NCBI GenBank assembly: GCA_049472395.1
Contig: JBLIRR010000030.1
Location: 9,892-73,891, forward strand
Length of the DNA stretch: 64,000 bases
Source: JBLIRR01 sp049472395
GTDB taxonomy: Bacteria; SZUA-182; DTGQ01; JBLIRR01
Direction: 5' to 3'
Positions 36,074 through 44,807 of this stretch are shown here, one piece after another (position 1 is the stretch's first letter; each line of letters starts with the position of its first letter). Below the pieces are notes generated by a model that ran no database searches, had not been told where the DNA came from, and saw only the letters and a program-made list of their open reading frames with translations. The position numbers and the translations under genes were made by a program.

Positions 36074-37115
36074 AATCTACATGATCCGGATCAGAGTTTA
36101 AATATTCCAGAATTATCTTATTTTTTTCATTCGCAACACAATGATGATTACATACAATCGAGGGATTAATTTTAAGAAACTTGGATTTGTCTGAAAACCA
36201 AAATTGTTTAAAGCTTTGATTCCGAATTGAGCCGATTAAGCCCTCATCCAGGTTATACGCCTTATCCTGGCAGGGATATATATTTAAATCAGCGCCGATT
36301 ACAGGTAATATTTGAAGATAAGGGCACCACGTGTATTCTTTATTAAATTTTTCATCCAGTTCATGATATGCATCAAATATTTCAAAGGATTCCTGCTCAA
36401 AATCATCTTTGGCTCTTCCAATCTCCTCTTTCACTAAAGGAAAAAAAGGCTTATGATAGAGATTATTTTCAGTGCCATCATTACTCACTATACATGCTGA
36501 TACTTTCACACTATCAACACCACTATTTTTGAGAAGACTTATCAAATCATAAATATGCGAGGCATTTTCCCTATCTACTATGATACTTATCCCCAGAAAG
36601 CACCCTCCATCTAATTTCCTAAAATGAGTAATATTATTTATTACTTTAGTAAATTCTCCCCTTTTTACTCCTCTATACGCAGAATAGCTTTCATCGTTCC
36701 ACCCATCCAGAGAAATCCTGATCCACGATGCCCGAGCTGCAAAAATTTCTGCCAATTCACCATGTAAATTTGAGCCATTCGTTAATGAGGCGAATTTTAT
36801 ATGTGTGTGTGTGAGCCTTTTTATGACATCACGAAGATACGGATAGCAGAAAGGATCTCCCCCCCCGCTGAAAGTCACGGCTTTTACATCCATGTCAACC
36901 ATATCATCGATGATTTCCATCATCTTCTCTTTTGGAATATACTCCCTTTCGTTCATATCTTTTCCCAATTGAAGGCTCTCAACCCTATACGCGCAATATT
37001 TACAATTATGGGAACACACATTTGTGGGTTTGATTCTCACATGGATAGGTGACAGTATTTCATCGCTATCGCGATCAAGGGTGTCAATCTTGTCCTTGAA
37101 ATGAAATATCTTCAT
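36066..37115 (-). CDS. Radical SAM/SPASM-domain enzyme
   Basis: This protein of 349 residues has CSHNCKYC (C34, C38, C41), VTFSGGGDPFCYP near 85, and a C-terminal cysteine set (WCPYLQ, YPCQDK, VCNHHC). The open frame extends to 37181 inside the HldE-like gene; the ATG at 37115 gives a normal N-terminus but has no clear ribosome-binding site, so the start is uncertain. It shares domain plan with the enzyme downstream. Confidence 0.82.
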   Translation of the reverse strand: MKIFHFKDKIDTLDRDSDEILSPIHVRIKPTNVCSHNCKYCAYRVESLQLGKDMNEREYIPKEKMMEIIDDMVDMDVKAVTFSGGGDPFCYPYLRDVIKRLTHTHIKFASLTNGSNLHGELAEIFAARASWIRISLDGWNDESYSAYRGVKRGEFTKVINNITHFRKLDGGCFLGISIIVDRENASHIYDLISLLKNSGVDSVKVSACIVSNDGTENNLYHKPFFPLVKEEIGRAKDDFEQESFEIFDAYHELDEKFNKEYTWCPYLQILPVIGADLNIYPCQDKAYNLDEGLIGSIRNQSFKQFWFSDKSKFLKINPSIVCNHHCVANEKNKIILEYLNSDPDHVDFV

Positions 37116-37152
37116 CTTTGAATATTTTACTTTCACAAAAAAATCACACCCT

Positions 37153-38538
37153 TTAGTCCACCATTGAATGTATAAATTCAAAGAGGTCTTGTTTCTTGAC
37201 AGATTGTCTATTCCCCATAATCTGGACTGCTAACGCCCCAACAGCATTGCCCAAGAATGAAATAAAATCTAAGGGCATATTATAGGCGCTATACGGCGCA
37301 GTATAGGCAAAAAAGGCATCGCCTGAGCCAACTGTATCAACCACATTTGATGAAAATACAGGAGTGCTGTTACTCTCACCATTTTTAGCAATGCCAAATG
37401 AGCCTCGCTTCCCAAGAGTCACGATAAGATACTCACACTCTATTTTTTTTGAGATTTGTGCGGCAACCTCCTCAATGGGTGCAAACCGTTCTTGTGCAGC
37501 CCATCTAATTTCATGTTCATCAAGACATACAAAATTTGGATTATGATATTTTGTTATCATATTATAGCCGGCATTTGCCGCATTATTTTGCGTATTAACG
37601 GCAAATTTCTTTGATTCTTTCTCAATGACTTTGATAATATTATTGGTAATTAATCCATGTCCGAAATCACACACTATCACAATATCATATCCGGATGCTT
37701 CAGTGGTTAAATAATTAATTATTTCCGTTTCACACGATGTATTAATATAACTATTATTTAAGTAATTAATTTCAAATAATTTCTGATTCACACATTGATT
37801 GATATATCTTTTCTTAATAATGGTAGGGCCATCCTTTCTAAAGAAAAACTTGCTTTTTATTTTGGGATTAAGATGTTCCATGATAAATTCTTCTCGTGAA
37901 TCCTCCTGGCCTAAAAGCGTGAGAAGTTGAATATTATCGCAAATTTCAGCACAATGATTGGCTACAGCAAAAACACCCCCGGTAAATATTTCATGGGATA
38001 AATATTTATGCACGACAATAGGGGCTTTTGATGATTTATACATTGACTCACAGTAATAGTATTCATCAATTATTCCATCACCAATAAGTAAAATATTAAT
38101 ATCTTTAATGCTATTTATTCTCTCAATAATAGAGTCATAGGTATATTTTTTTGAAAAACTGGCAAGAAAATTATTTAATTCCGGATTATATACAGCTATG
38201 AATTTATCTTGCAATGTAATAGAAGTATCGAATGTTTTGTCCTCATCAACTATACTCACATAATCAACATATTCAAGAGAGGCAACATTCTCTGCTCTAT
38301 ATTGTTCATGAAATAGTGGGCCACTCGTACCTTGATGAAAACCATTGCTTTTTGAAATTGTTACAACCAGAATATCACCTTGAGCCTTCGCAGAATGAAG
38401 TTGTTCGGTAATGCCCGGGTGGATAAGGTCAAAAATCCCATGAGTATGTACAATAGTCTTATTTTCATTTTTTAATACTTCAAGCTTTCTTAAAAGATCA
38501 TCATATAGTAATATTTTATCCTGAATTGCTTTATTCAT
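37153..38538 (-). CDS. HldE-like protein with reversed domains (nucleotidyltransferase-PfkB kinase)
   Basis: This 461-residue protein has an N-terminal cytidylyltransferase-like domain (about 25-130) and a C-terminal PfkB/ribokinase domain (about 140-455). E. coli HldE has the opposite order. The kinase looks intact: GGVFAVANH near 187 and VVDTVGSGDAFFAY near 408 with the catalytic Asp. The nucleotidyltransferase signature is damaged: HGIFDLIHPGI has H40 but isoleucine 43 where the HxGH motif needs its second histidine. The next upstream gene encodes a complete stand-alone transferase, which could supply the lost activity. It is probably a heptose-phosphate-type kinase with a relict or regulatory N-domain. 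Confidence 0.82.
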   Translation of the reverse strand: MNKAIQDKILLYDDLLRKLEVLKNENKTIVHTHGIFDLIHPGITEQLHSAKAQGDILVVTISKSNGFHQGTSGPLFHEQYRAENVASLEYVDYVSIVDEDKTFDTSITLQDKFIAVYNPELNNFLASFSKKYTYDSIIERINSIKDINILLIGDGIIDEYYYCESMYKSSKAPIVVHKYLSHEIFTGGVFAVANHCAEICDNIQLLTLLGQEDSREEFIMEHLNPKIKSKFFFRKDGPTIIKKRYINQCVNQKLFEINYLNNSYINTSCETEIINYLTTEASGYDIVIVCDFGHGLITNNIIKVIEKESKKFAVNTQNNAANAGYNMITKYHNPNFVCLDEHEIRWAAQERFAPIEEVAAQISKKIECEYLIVTLGKRGSFGIAKNGESNSTPVFSSNVVDTVGSGDAFFAYTAPYSAYNMPLDFISFLGNAVGALAVQIMGNRQSVKKQDLFEFIHSMVD

Positions 38539-38556
38539 GACCTCACTCTATTTTTA

Positions 38557-39036
38557 CTATTTCTTGAGAAAATATCTATGTAATAATTCTGTTGAAGAAA
38601 AGACTATCTCGTGGGTAAACTCCATGCTGGCCCCAATCTCTTGCACGACCTTATATTCTCTTTGTAATTTTCCTGTTTTATCATGAAAGTTTTCAAATTC
38701 CTGGCCCTTCACATATATATCGGGCTTTAAGAGCCTTAATGTCTCTTCGGCAGTTGGCCACTTATTGATTGCAACAAAATCGACACACTCAAGGGCTGCG
38801 ATAGATTCAGCCCTTAAATTTTCATTATATACCGGTCTGTCAGGCCCTTTATCCACAAATCTGTCGGGTGAGATGGTCACCATGAGGATATCACCCTTTC
38901 TTTTTGCCGCCTGAAGATATTTGATATGACCCGGGTGCATTAAATCAAAACACCCGTGGCAGTGGACTATTTTTTTACCACATGCCTTGAGCGCATCTAT
39001 TTTTTCTTTTAACTGATCAATCTTAAGTATCTTCAT
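38557..39036 (-). CDS. RfaE2-like ADP/CDP-sugar nucleotidyltransferase
   Basis: This 159-residue single-domain protein has an intact HxGH site in HGCFDLMHPGHIKYL (about 25-39), KPDIYVKGQEF near 104 and FSSTELL near the end in place of the ISSTxI signature. Family members adenylylate heptose-1-phosphate or cytidylylate glycerol- and related phosphates. Between the DHS-like gene (14-base overlap) and the HldE-like gene it forms a compact trio. Classical GmhA and GmhB genes are not present in the window. Confidence 0.84.
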   Translation of the reverse strand: MKILKIDQLKEKIDALKACGKKIVHCHGCFDLMHPGHIKYLQAAKRKGDILMVTISPDRFVDKGPDRPVYNENLRAESIAALECVDFVAINKWPTAEETLRLLKPDIYVKGQEFENFHDKTGKLQREYKVVQEIGASMEFTHEIVFSSTELLHRYFLKK

Positions 39037-40000
39037 TTTGTTTATTCAATGATGACCACAGCGCAGGTATACTCTCAGAATGGCGTGCCTTAATATAATA
39101 ACTTTTCCCTCCCTCTGCGACTGTGCGCGCGAGCATTGTTTTCCAGGGCCTGAAATAATAAAAAACACTCTCCTTTGATGGTTCCTCTTTAAAGGTGTCC
39201 GGTAATTCATGTAAATCACAGACGAGTGTGGTAAATTTTCTTATTTCTTTATTTTCTTGATGGCTCACATTCCTCGCCATGCTCAGCGCTTTTAAATAAA
39301 CTTCCGGCGCCATCACGGCGCTTCCGAAATTCATGATGACTCCCCCTTCAAGATTTTGAATCACTGAGGCAAAGAGTAAAAAATCATTATATGAGAGCGC
39401 GCCGGTTGCGGCGCCATCACAATTAGGGTGTCCATGAATAATGTCATAGCCTATACCAACATGAACTGTGATGGGGATATTCAAATCATAGGCAGCACCG
39501 AATATGCTTATCTCTTTATAGGGAAAATCGCTCGTTAAGATGGCCCGTCCTATTACTTCTCCAAGGCCACTCGCCGGATCATTCTTATACGCTTCATTAA
39601 TTATATCATTTAAGATCCCCGTTTCTTTCCATAATCCGAATTGACCCTCCTTAATATACCGGCGAACACTCTCGGTAGTGGCGCCGATCATCGACAATTC
39701 AAAATCATGTATTATCCCCGCTCCATTAGTTGCAATACAGGTGATAAATCCATTCTTCATTAAATCAATGAGATACTTCTGAACACCTGAGCGAATTACA
39801 TGCGCCCCCATCATGACAATCACGGAAGAGCCTTTTTTTTTAGCTTGTTGTATCTCCTCGGCAACACAAAGGTATTTTTTATTTATGTGAGCAGGATCAA
39901 CATAGGCCACTTCTTTGATTATATTGATAGTAAGATCATGTTCCCGCCGAGAGAGAGGTTTTATATCTAATAAATTTCGATTAAATGAGGAGAATTTCAA
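39023..40000 (-). CDS. Deoxyhypusine-synthase-like conserved protein of heptose-type clusters
   Basis: This 325-residue protein is distantly similar to deoxyhypusine synthase, with no eIF5A substrate expected in bacteria. VIVMMGAHVIRSG (about 59-71), ATNGAGIIHDFELSMIGATTE (about 95-115) and HVGIGYDIIHGHPNCDGAA (about 180-198) look like nucleotide- and substrate-binding loops. I recall homologues next to rfaE2-like genes in other phyla, mostly unannotated. The 14-base overlap with the nucleotidyltransferase gene argues for a joint role, perhaps NAD-dependent sugar chemistry. The function is unknown. Confidence 0.7.
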   Translation of the reverse strand: MKFSSFNRNLLDIKPLSRREHDLTINIIKEVAYVDPAHINKKYLCVAEEIQQAKKKGSSVIVMMGAHVIRSGVQKYLIDLMKNGFITCIATNGAGIIHDFELSMIGATTESVRRYIKEGQFGLWKETGILNDIINEAYKNDPASGLGEVIGRAILTSDFPYKEISIFGAAYDLNIPITVHVGIGYDIIHGHPNCDGAATGALSYNDFLLFASVIQNLEGGVIMNFGSAVMAPEVYLKALSMARNVSHQENKEIRKFTTLVCDLHELPDTFKEEPSKESVFYYFRPWKTMLARTVAEGGKSYYIKARHSESIPALWSSLNKQNEDT

Positions 40001-40024
40001 AAAAGTGAGTCCTCAAAAAGATTC

Positions 40025-41605
40025 TTAGTGGACTATATGTTCCATTGCAGAAACGACCCGCACATTGTCTTCTTTTTTCATATCAGGAAAAATAGGCAAT
40101 GAAATAATTTGATTATATACTTTCTCCGCAACGGGACAAAGCCCTTCTGAAGTTCCAAATCTTTTTTGATAGAAGGGGTGAAGATGAACGGGGATATAAT
40201 GCACATTTACTCCGATATCTCGTGCGCGCAAATACGAAAAAATCATATCCCTATCCTGTGCAAGTAGATCTGTCTTAAGTTTCACCACATATAAATGGTA
40301 TGCATGTGACACATCGGGCCGTCTCTTTAAAGGTTCGACAGCAGGTATGTTTTGAAATGCTTTATCATATTCCCCTGCTATTTCTTGACGCCGTTCTATC
40401 CAGGCAGGCAATCGGCGCAACTGACTTATACCGAGCGCACACTGAAAATCAGTAAGCCGATAATTATATCCCAGCTCTACCATCGCATAAAACCAGGAAT
40501 TCTCCTCTTTTCTTTTATGGTGGTCACTCGTTATGCCATGATTGCGAAAATTACGAAGACGCGACGCGTATTCAGGATCATCAGTCGTGATCATCCCTCC
40601 TTCACCAGTGGTTATATGCTTGACAGGATGAAAGCTAAACGCCGAAAGAGCCGCCAAAGAGCCGACCCGTCTTCCCTTGTATTCTCCTCCCAATGAATGA
40701 CATGCATCAGCGACGAGGGCAAGGTTATGCCGCTTTGCAATATCATGTAATGTATCATAGTGGCACGGCTGCCCTGCATAATCAACCGCAATAATGGCTT
40801 TTGTTCGTTCAGTGATTTTCTTCTCTACCTGCGCAATATCTATCAGAAGAGTCTCTTCATCAACGTCAGCAAAGACTGGTATCCCACCCTGATATACAAC
40901 GGCGTTCGCTGTAGCTGAAAAGGTTATGGAGGGGACAATCACCTCATCACCAGGCCCGATCCCTACAGCATACATAGCTGCATGAAGGGCAGCTGTTCCG
41001 CTTGAAACGCAAATGGCATAGCGCGCGCCAACGAATTTGGCGAATGTTTCCTCAAATTCCGCAACTTTCGGACCTGTCGTAAGCCAGTCAGATCGAAGCA
41101 CAGAACATACCGCGGCAATGTCATTTTCATCCATCGACTGACGACTATACGGCAGATATGACCGCCTCTCCCCCCCAGTTTCAGGAATTATCACGTTTAC
41201 CCATTCAAATTTTTCATACTCTTTTTTATTATAGGTAATGATTACTTTAATATCATGCTCTCTCATGCAATCAGCAATTAAATACGAATTGATGTCGTAT
41301 GAATTCAGGGAATATCTTTCCACCTCATGGACCAAATCCGGGGATGAAGCCAATTCCGAGAGAGATCTCGCTTTAATAACCGTTACCCCGGCTTTTCCTG
41401 TCAACTCTCTTATAAATTGAAAAGCCTCTTCTAGGGAAGAAGAGTGTTGTGCGTTGAATAACTCGATCAAATTGATATCAGTAATAAAAAATCCGGAAAA
41501 GAGATTCTCCTCAATAATTCTTATTGATTCTTTGTAAAAAGGAGAATCGGGGATGGAGGCATAGAGAAGAATTTCCGTATCTAATAGCGGCCTGTTATAC
41601 GACAT
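40025..41605 (-). CDS. pseC: PIN domain fused to PseC-type aminotransferase
   Basis: This single 526-codon frame joins a PIN-like nuclease domain (about 1-142) to a complete PseC-type aminotransferase (about 149-526). The PIN part has the acidic quartet pattern D9 (LLDTEILLY), E48 (INLIELFN), D104 (SYDINSYLIAD) and TYNKKEYEKF at 125-133, where Asp is more usual than Asn. The PseC part begins YLPYSRQSMDENDIAAV, with PLP lysine K329 (FSFHPVKHITTGEGG) and D300. PseC makes UDP-4-amino-4,6-dideoxy-N-acetyl-altrosamine. No Met codon lies at the usual PseC start (a CTG does), supporting a true fusion. It follows pseB by 22 bases. Confidence 0.83.
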   Translation of the reverse strand: MSYNRPLLDTEILLYASIPDSPFYKESIRIIEENLFSGFFITDINLIELFNAQHSSSLEEAFQFIRELTGKAGVTVIKARSLSELASSPDLVHEVERYSLNSYDINSYLIADCMREHDIKVIITYNKKEYEKFEWVNVIIPETGGERRSYLPYSRQSMDENDIAAVCSVLRSDWLTTGPKVAEFEETFAKFVGARYAICVSSGTAALHAAMYAVGIGPGDEVIVPSITFSATANAVVYQGGIPVFADVDEETLLIDIAQVEKKITERTKAIIAVDYAGQPCHYDTLHDIAKRHNLALVADACHSLGGEYKGRRVGSLAALSAFSFHPVKHITTGEGGMITTDDPEYASRLRNFRNHGITSDHHKRKEENSWFYAMVELGYNYRLTDFQCALGISQLRRLPAWIERRQEIAGEYDKAFQNIPAVEPLKRRPDVSHAYHLYVVKLKTDLLAQDRDMIFSYLRARDIGVNVHYIPVHLHPFYQKRFGTSEGLCPVAEKVYNQIISLPIFPDMKKEDNVRVVSAMEHIVH

Positions 41606-41627
41606 TCTTTTTTCGGCTTATCTTTTT

Positions 41628-42632
41628 TTAAAACCGACTCTCATGGGCAGTCTGTTCTAATATATTCCTGAGATCTTCAATGGATAATTGTGCAGGATTA
41701 TTATTTGATGTGTAACTAAATCCCTCCGGGCATAAAGTCCCCTCAGGGCCACCGACGAATTCTTCATCCTCATCACAATTATTATCCCTTATTGCATAAT
41801 AATCGTCATACTCTGTTGTACTTCGTCCTTCAGCTTCACTTATCAGTACTTCATGGATCTTCTCTCCCGGACGAATGCCGATAACCTTTTGAGTACACTC
41901 AGGTGCGAGTGCCTTCGCCAGATCTGTAATCTTCATGGAGGGAATTTTAGGGACAAAGATCTCGCCCCCCCTCATTAAGTCTAAAACTTTAAGCACAAAA
42001 CATACACCTTGATCTAAGGTAATCCAAAAGCGTGTCATCCTTGGATCAGTAATAGGGAGTGCGCCTGTTTTCGCGTATTCTCTAAAATATGGAACCACGG
42101 ACCCACGGCTTCCTATAACATTTCCGTAACGTACCACAGTAAAAACTGTCTTTTTGCTTAAGCCGGTATATACTTTGGCTGAAACAAATAATTTTTCAGC
42201 ACATAATTTTGTCGCGCCATATAAATTTAAGGGATTGCACGCCTTATCCGTTGATATAACCACAACTTTTTTCACATTATTATACAGCGCCGCATTAATA
42301 ATGTTCATTGAACCAATAATATTGGTTTTAATCGATTCTTCAGGATTATACTCTGCTGCGGGCACTTGTTTAAGGGCTGCGGCATGAATAACATAATCAA
42401 CATCATTTAACGCACGAATAAGTCTTTGCTTGTCCCTTACATCCCCAATAAAATAACGAATACACGAATATTTTTTCTTATCCCATATCTGTGACATCTC
42501 ATACTGCTTATATTCATCCCTGCTGAAGATAATAAGCTTTTTAGGACTATAATTTTCAAGGACAATATGAGTAAACTTTTTCCCAAATGAGCCTGTCCCA
42601 CCGGTAACTAAAATAACCTTATCGTTTAACAT
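41628..42632 (-). CDS. pseB: UDP-GlcNAc 4,6-dehydratase (inverting), PseB
   Basis: This 334-residue SDR matches PseB: VTGGTGSFGKKF (9-20), FSRDEYKQYEM near 37, AALKQVPAAEYNPEESIKTN near 85, STDKACNPLNLYGATK (the catalytic Lys and Tyr region, about 129-144) and RYGNVIGSRGSV. It dehydrates UDP-GlcNAc with C5 inversion, giving the 4-keto sugar used by PseC, whose gene follows directly. It is the first gene of the leftward operon. Confidence 0.92.
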   Translation of the reverse strand: MLNDKVILVTGGTGSFGKKFTHIVLENYSPKKLIIFSRDEYKQYEMSQIWDKKKYSCIRYFIGDVRDKQRLIRALNDVDYVIHAAALKQVPAAEYNPEESIKTNIIGSMNIINAALYNNVKKVVVISTDKACNPLNLYGATKLCAEKLFVSAKVYTGLSKKTVFTVVRYGNVIGSRGSVVPYFREYAKTGALPITDPRMTRFWITLDQGVCFVLKVLDLMRGGEIFVPKIPSMKITDLAKALAPECTQKVIGIRPGEKIHEVLISEAEGRSTTEYDDYYAIRDNNCDEDEEFVGGPEGTLCPEGFSYTSNNNPAQLSIEDLRNILEQTAHESRF

Positions 42633-42780
42633 AACACACCGACTTCCTTATGTTATTCACCGTCCCCCTCCCCATATCCTTCAGTATCTTAGCACATTAA
42701 ATAATAATTGCCTGGAATTTATAAAGACAATAATTCAATTTAGAAGCAATATATTCAAAGAGTTATACTAAATTTATAAA

Positions 42781-42807
42781 ATATATAGCTCCGCTCTTTC
42801 AATTACA
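42781..42807 (-). repeat. Dispersed leader motif, copy 2
   Basis: On the minus strand this reads TGTAATTGAAAG then AGCGGAGCTATATAT, matching the copy at 44808-44838 at nearly every position. It points towards pseB, about 150 bases upstream of that start. Confidence 0.55.
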
Positions 42808-42814
42808 ATTAATG

Positions 42815-42862
42815 AAAAAAGGAGGGATTTAGCCACTCATTCTCGACATATTTCCCCCCTCT
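42815..42862 (-). terminator. Candidate intrinsic terminator after the WecA-like gene
   Basis: On the minus strand, GGGGGGA (42859-42853) can pair with TCCCTCC (42827-42821) with one G-T pair, followed by six T (42820-42815). The 25-base loop is longer than usual, which lowers confidence. Confidence 0.45.
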
Positions 42863-43136
42863 TACTATGCCTTTTTATTATCTATTACATCTCTATTAAG
42901 GTTAGAGGCTCATTTTTCTTTATTTGAATTGTAAAGATCATGCGTAGCTATCGTTTTTATATGAAGTTTATTGAATTTAAGTGACAGTTTATAAAGAAAA
43001 AAACACTTCCCCACAACAACATTAGGATTACTCATCAATTACCCTCAAATCTATTGTCTATTTCCGATCTGTTGTATGTATACCATAGAATTTAGGCTTT
43101 TATAATAAACTCTCACACGAAAAATGTCAAATAATA

Positions 43137-44198
43137 CTATATCAGCCGAGCCTTTTTCGATTTTTTTATTATAATAATCGAATATATTATTTGAAAAAGA
43201 AAGAAAGGAATATATACAGGAATATACCTGGGTACTCCCTTTTTAATTTCAATGGTGAGCATTACCCATGCCCCAATACCCTGTGCAAAGCACACTGCGA
43301 AATGAAAAAGACTCACTGATGCATGGCTATAGCCCAATTGATTAAATAGCTGGTAGAGATGCTGACGATGCGCGGAAAAAACGTTTTCACGAGCAATAAG
43401 ACGCCGTATGAACGTAAAAAAAGTATCATATATGAAATTAAATAATAATAATGGCATTACGAAAAGCGAGGTGTGGGAATGGTCATAAAGAGCGGCAATT
43501 ATACCTAAAGTAGCAAAAACAAATCCCAAAAAAGCGCTCCCAACATCCCCCATAAACAAGCGGGGTTTGGGAAAATTGAAAACTAAAAATCCAGAAGATC
43601 CTGCAATTAATGTATAACAGATAATATAAACAAAAAGGCTGCCTTGCAGAAAGCACAATATCCCAAAAAACAGACTCACGATAACGGCCATACCTGCGGC
43701 CAAACCATTTATTCCATCCATAAAATTATATGCATTAGTCAAACCTATAATCCAAAGAAATGTAATAATATAACCCATGATTCCAAGATTGATTTTGCCG
43801 CGTCCTGGCCACGAGATTTGGTGTATCACAAGGCCAAAAGCCATGACAATAGAAACGGCGATTATCTGGCATATGAGCTTAAAAGCAAATGATTTATATC
43901 TTAAATCATCATAAAGGGAGACACCTGCAATAAAAAGAGCTGCAAACACAAATCCACCAAAATAGTTCCTTTTAATTAAAGTCGCATTTCCAAAAGTATA
44001 AATCGCAATAACCCCTATAAAAAATGTGAGCACAATAACGATGCCCCCAGATTTCGGAGTGGGCACTTCATGGGAAGATCTCTCGTTGGGAACATCAATT
44101 ATCCGCCCCCATCTAATCATTAACCAGCAACCGAGGCGCGCCAGCATGAAAAGCCCTAAAGCAAAAAGAACATGAGTAAAAAATGCGTATCGTGTCAT
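43137..44198 (-). CDS. WecA/WbpL-like polyprenyl-phosphate HexNAc-1-phosphate transferase
   Basis: This 353-residue polytopic membrane protein has about eleven hydrophobic segments. Family motifs are SLYDDLRYKS (aspartate-rich loop near 95), NFMDGINGLAAG (near 160), RLFMGDVGSAFLGF (near 215) and HRQHLYQLF (near 280). It transfers a HexNAc-phosphate from UDP to undecaprenyl phosphate, starting an O-antigen or similar chain at the inner membrane. It stands alone between two gaps. A second, unrelated initiating transferase is at 58788-59408. Confidence 0.9.
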   Translation of the reverse strand: MTRYAFFTHVLFALGLFMLARLGCWLMIRWGRIIDVPNERSSHEVPTPKSGGIVIVLTFFIGVIAIYTFGNATLIKRNYFGGFVFAALFIAGVSLYDDLRYKSFAFKLICQIIAVSIVMAFGLVIHQISWPGRGKINLGIMGYIITFLWIIGLTNAYNFMDGINGLAAGMAVIVSLFFGILCFLQGSLFVYIICYTLIAGSSGFLVFNFPKPRLFMGDVGSAFLGFVFATLGIIAALYDHSHTSLFVMPLLLFNFIYDTFFTFIRRLIARENVFSAHRQHLYQLFNQLGYSHASVSLFHFAVCFAQGIGAWVMLTIEIKKGVPRYIPVYIPFFLFQIIYSIIIIKKSKKARLI

Positions 44199-44319
44199 AT
44201 GAACATTCGCGTAAACATTTATTGATTATTCCTATAATGGTAATGTAATACTCTGTAAAATATCAAATAACATAGTCTATTATAATATATTAGGGAATAA
44301 AATATTGTCAATAATACCT

Positions 44320-44413
44320 TTTGTCGATCAGCAATTCTAATTTTGAGTACATAACATGTGGCAAGTGGGGTCGAGGAACCTAACAGTCAAAATTAGAATT
44401 GCTGTTTGTCGAT
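44320..44413. mobile_element. MITE-like element with 18-bp perfect inverted ends and 9-bp target duplication
   Basis: The ends CAGCAATTCTAATTTTGA (44329-44346) and TCAAAATTAGAATTGCTG (44387-44404) are perfect inverted repeats around a 40-bp centre. The element is flanked exactly by the direct repeat TTTGTCGAT (44320-44328 and 44405-44413), the hallmark of transposition with a 9-bp duplication. It has no coding capacity, so it would depend on a transposase elsewhere. A degenerate relative is at 23309-23390. No matching transposase was found in the window. Confidence 0.75.
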
Positions 44414-44645
44414 ACTTTATTGTCAATAATATTGACGGATACACCTGAACTCAATATTGACAAACCTTTATTTATTTAGTAAAGTACCCTTCCATTATTT
44501 TATTTATTAATTTGTGATAAATAGTATATCAATTATGATTATAATTGTAGAATGAAGTGTACCATTTTATTCATAAGATAGTCTCTCTTTAAGATTCAAC
44601 TACCCGAATGAAAAATCCTGAGGAGCGCTATCTGTGTATATCATG

Positions 44646-44671
44646 GAACCGAGAAGGCGGAGCTTTATAAA
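44646..44671 (+). repeat. Dispersed leader motif, weak copy 4
   Basis: The stretch GAGAAGGCGGAGCTTTATAAA partly matches the motif at 44808-44838, sharing GGCGGAGCT and the purine-rich lead. It lies 160 bases upstream of the better copy and in the same direction. Confidence 0.35.
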
Positions 44672-44807
44672 GCTAACTTTGATTAACTTTAATCGTCAAG
44701 GGGCGTAGCATCATATTCTTTGAGGCTTGCAAAGTTCATTAAATAATAGTATAGTAACCTCGTTTTCATAAAGGATTCTCGGGTCATTATTGGAATTTTA
44801 TTAAATG

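Larger units (their letters stand above)
42633..43136. other. Intergenic region between pseB and the WecA-like gene
   Basis: Both flanking genes run leftward. This AT-rich 504-bp gap holds a probable terminator for the WecA-like gene (42815-42862) and, further downstream, one copy of the dispersed leader motif (42781-42807), so the pseB operon probably starts from its own promoter here. The part from about 42865 to 43136 shows nothing recognisable. Confidence 0.5.

Noticed and set aside
44451..44470. Shared AATATTGACAAACC at 44453 and 55638 as a mobile-element end
   Set aside because: A 14-base match in AT-rich DNA containing a standard TTGACA promoter box is not enough; flanks do not match.
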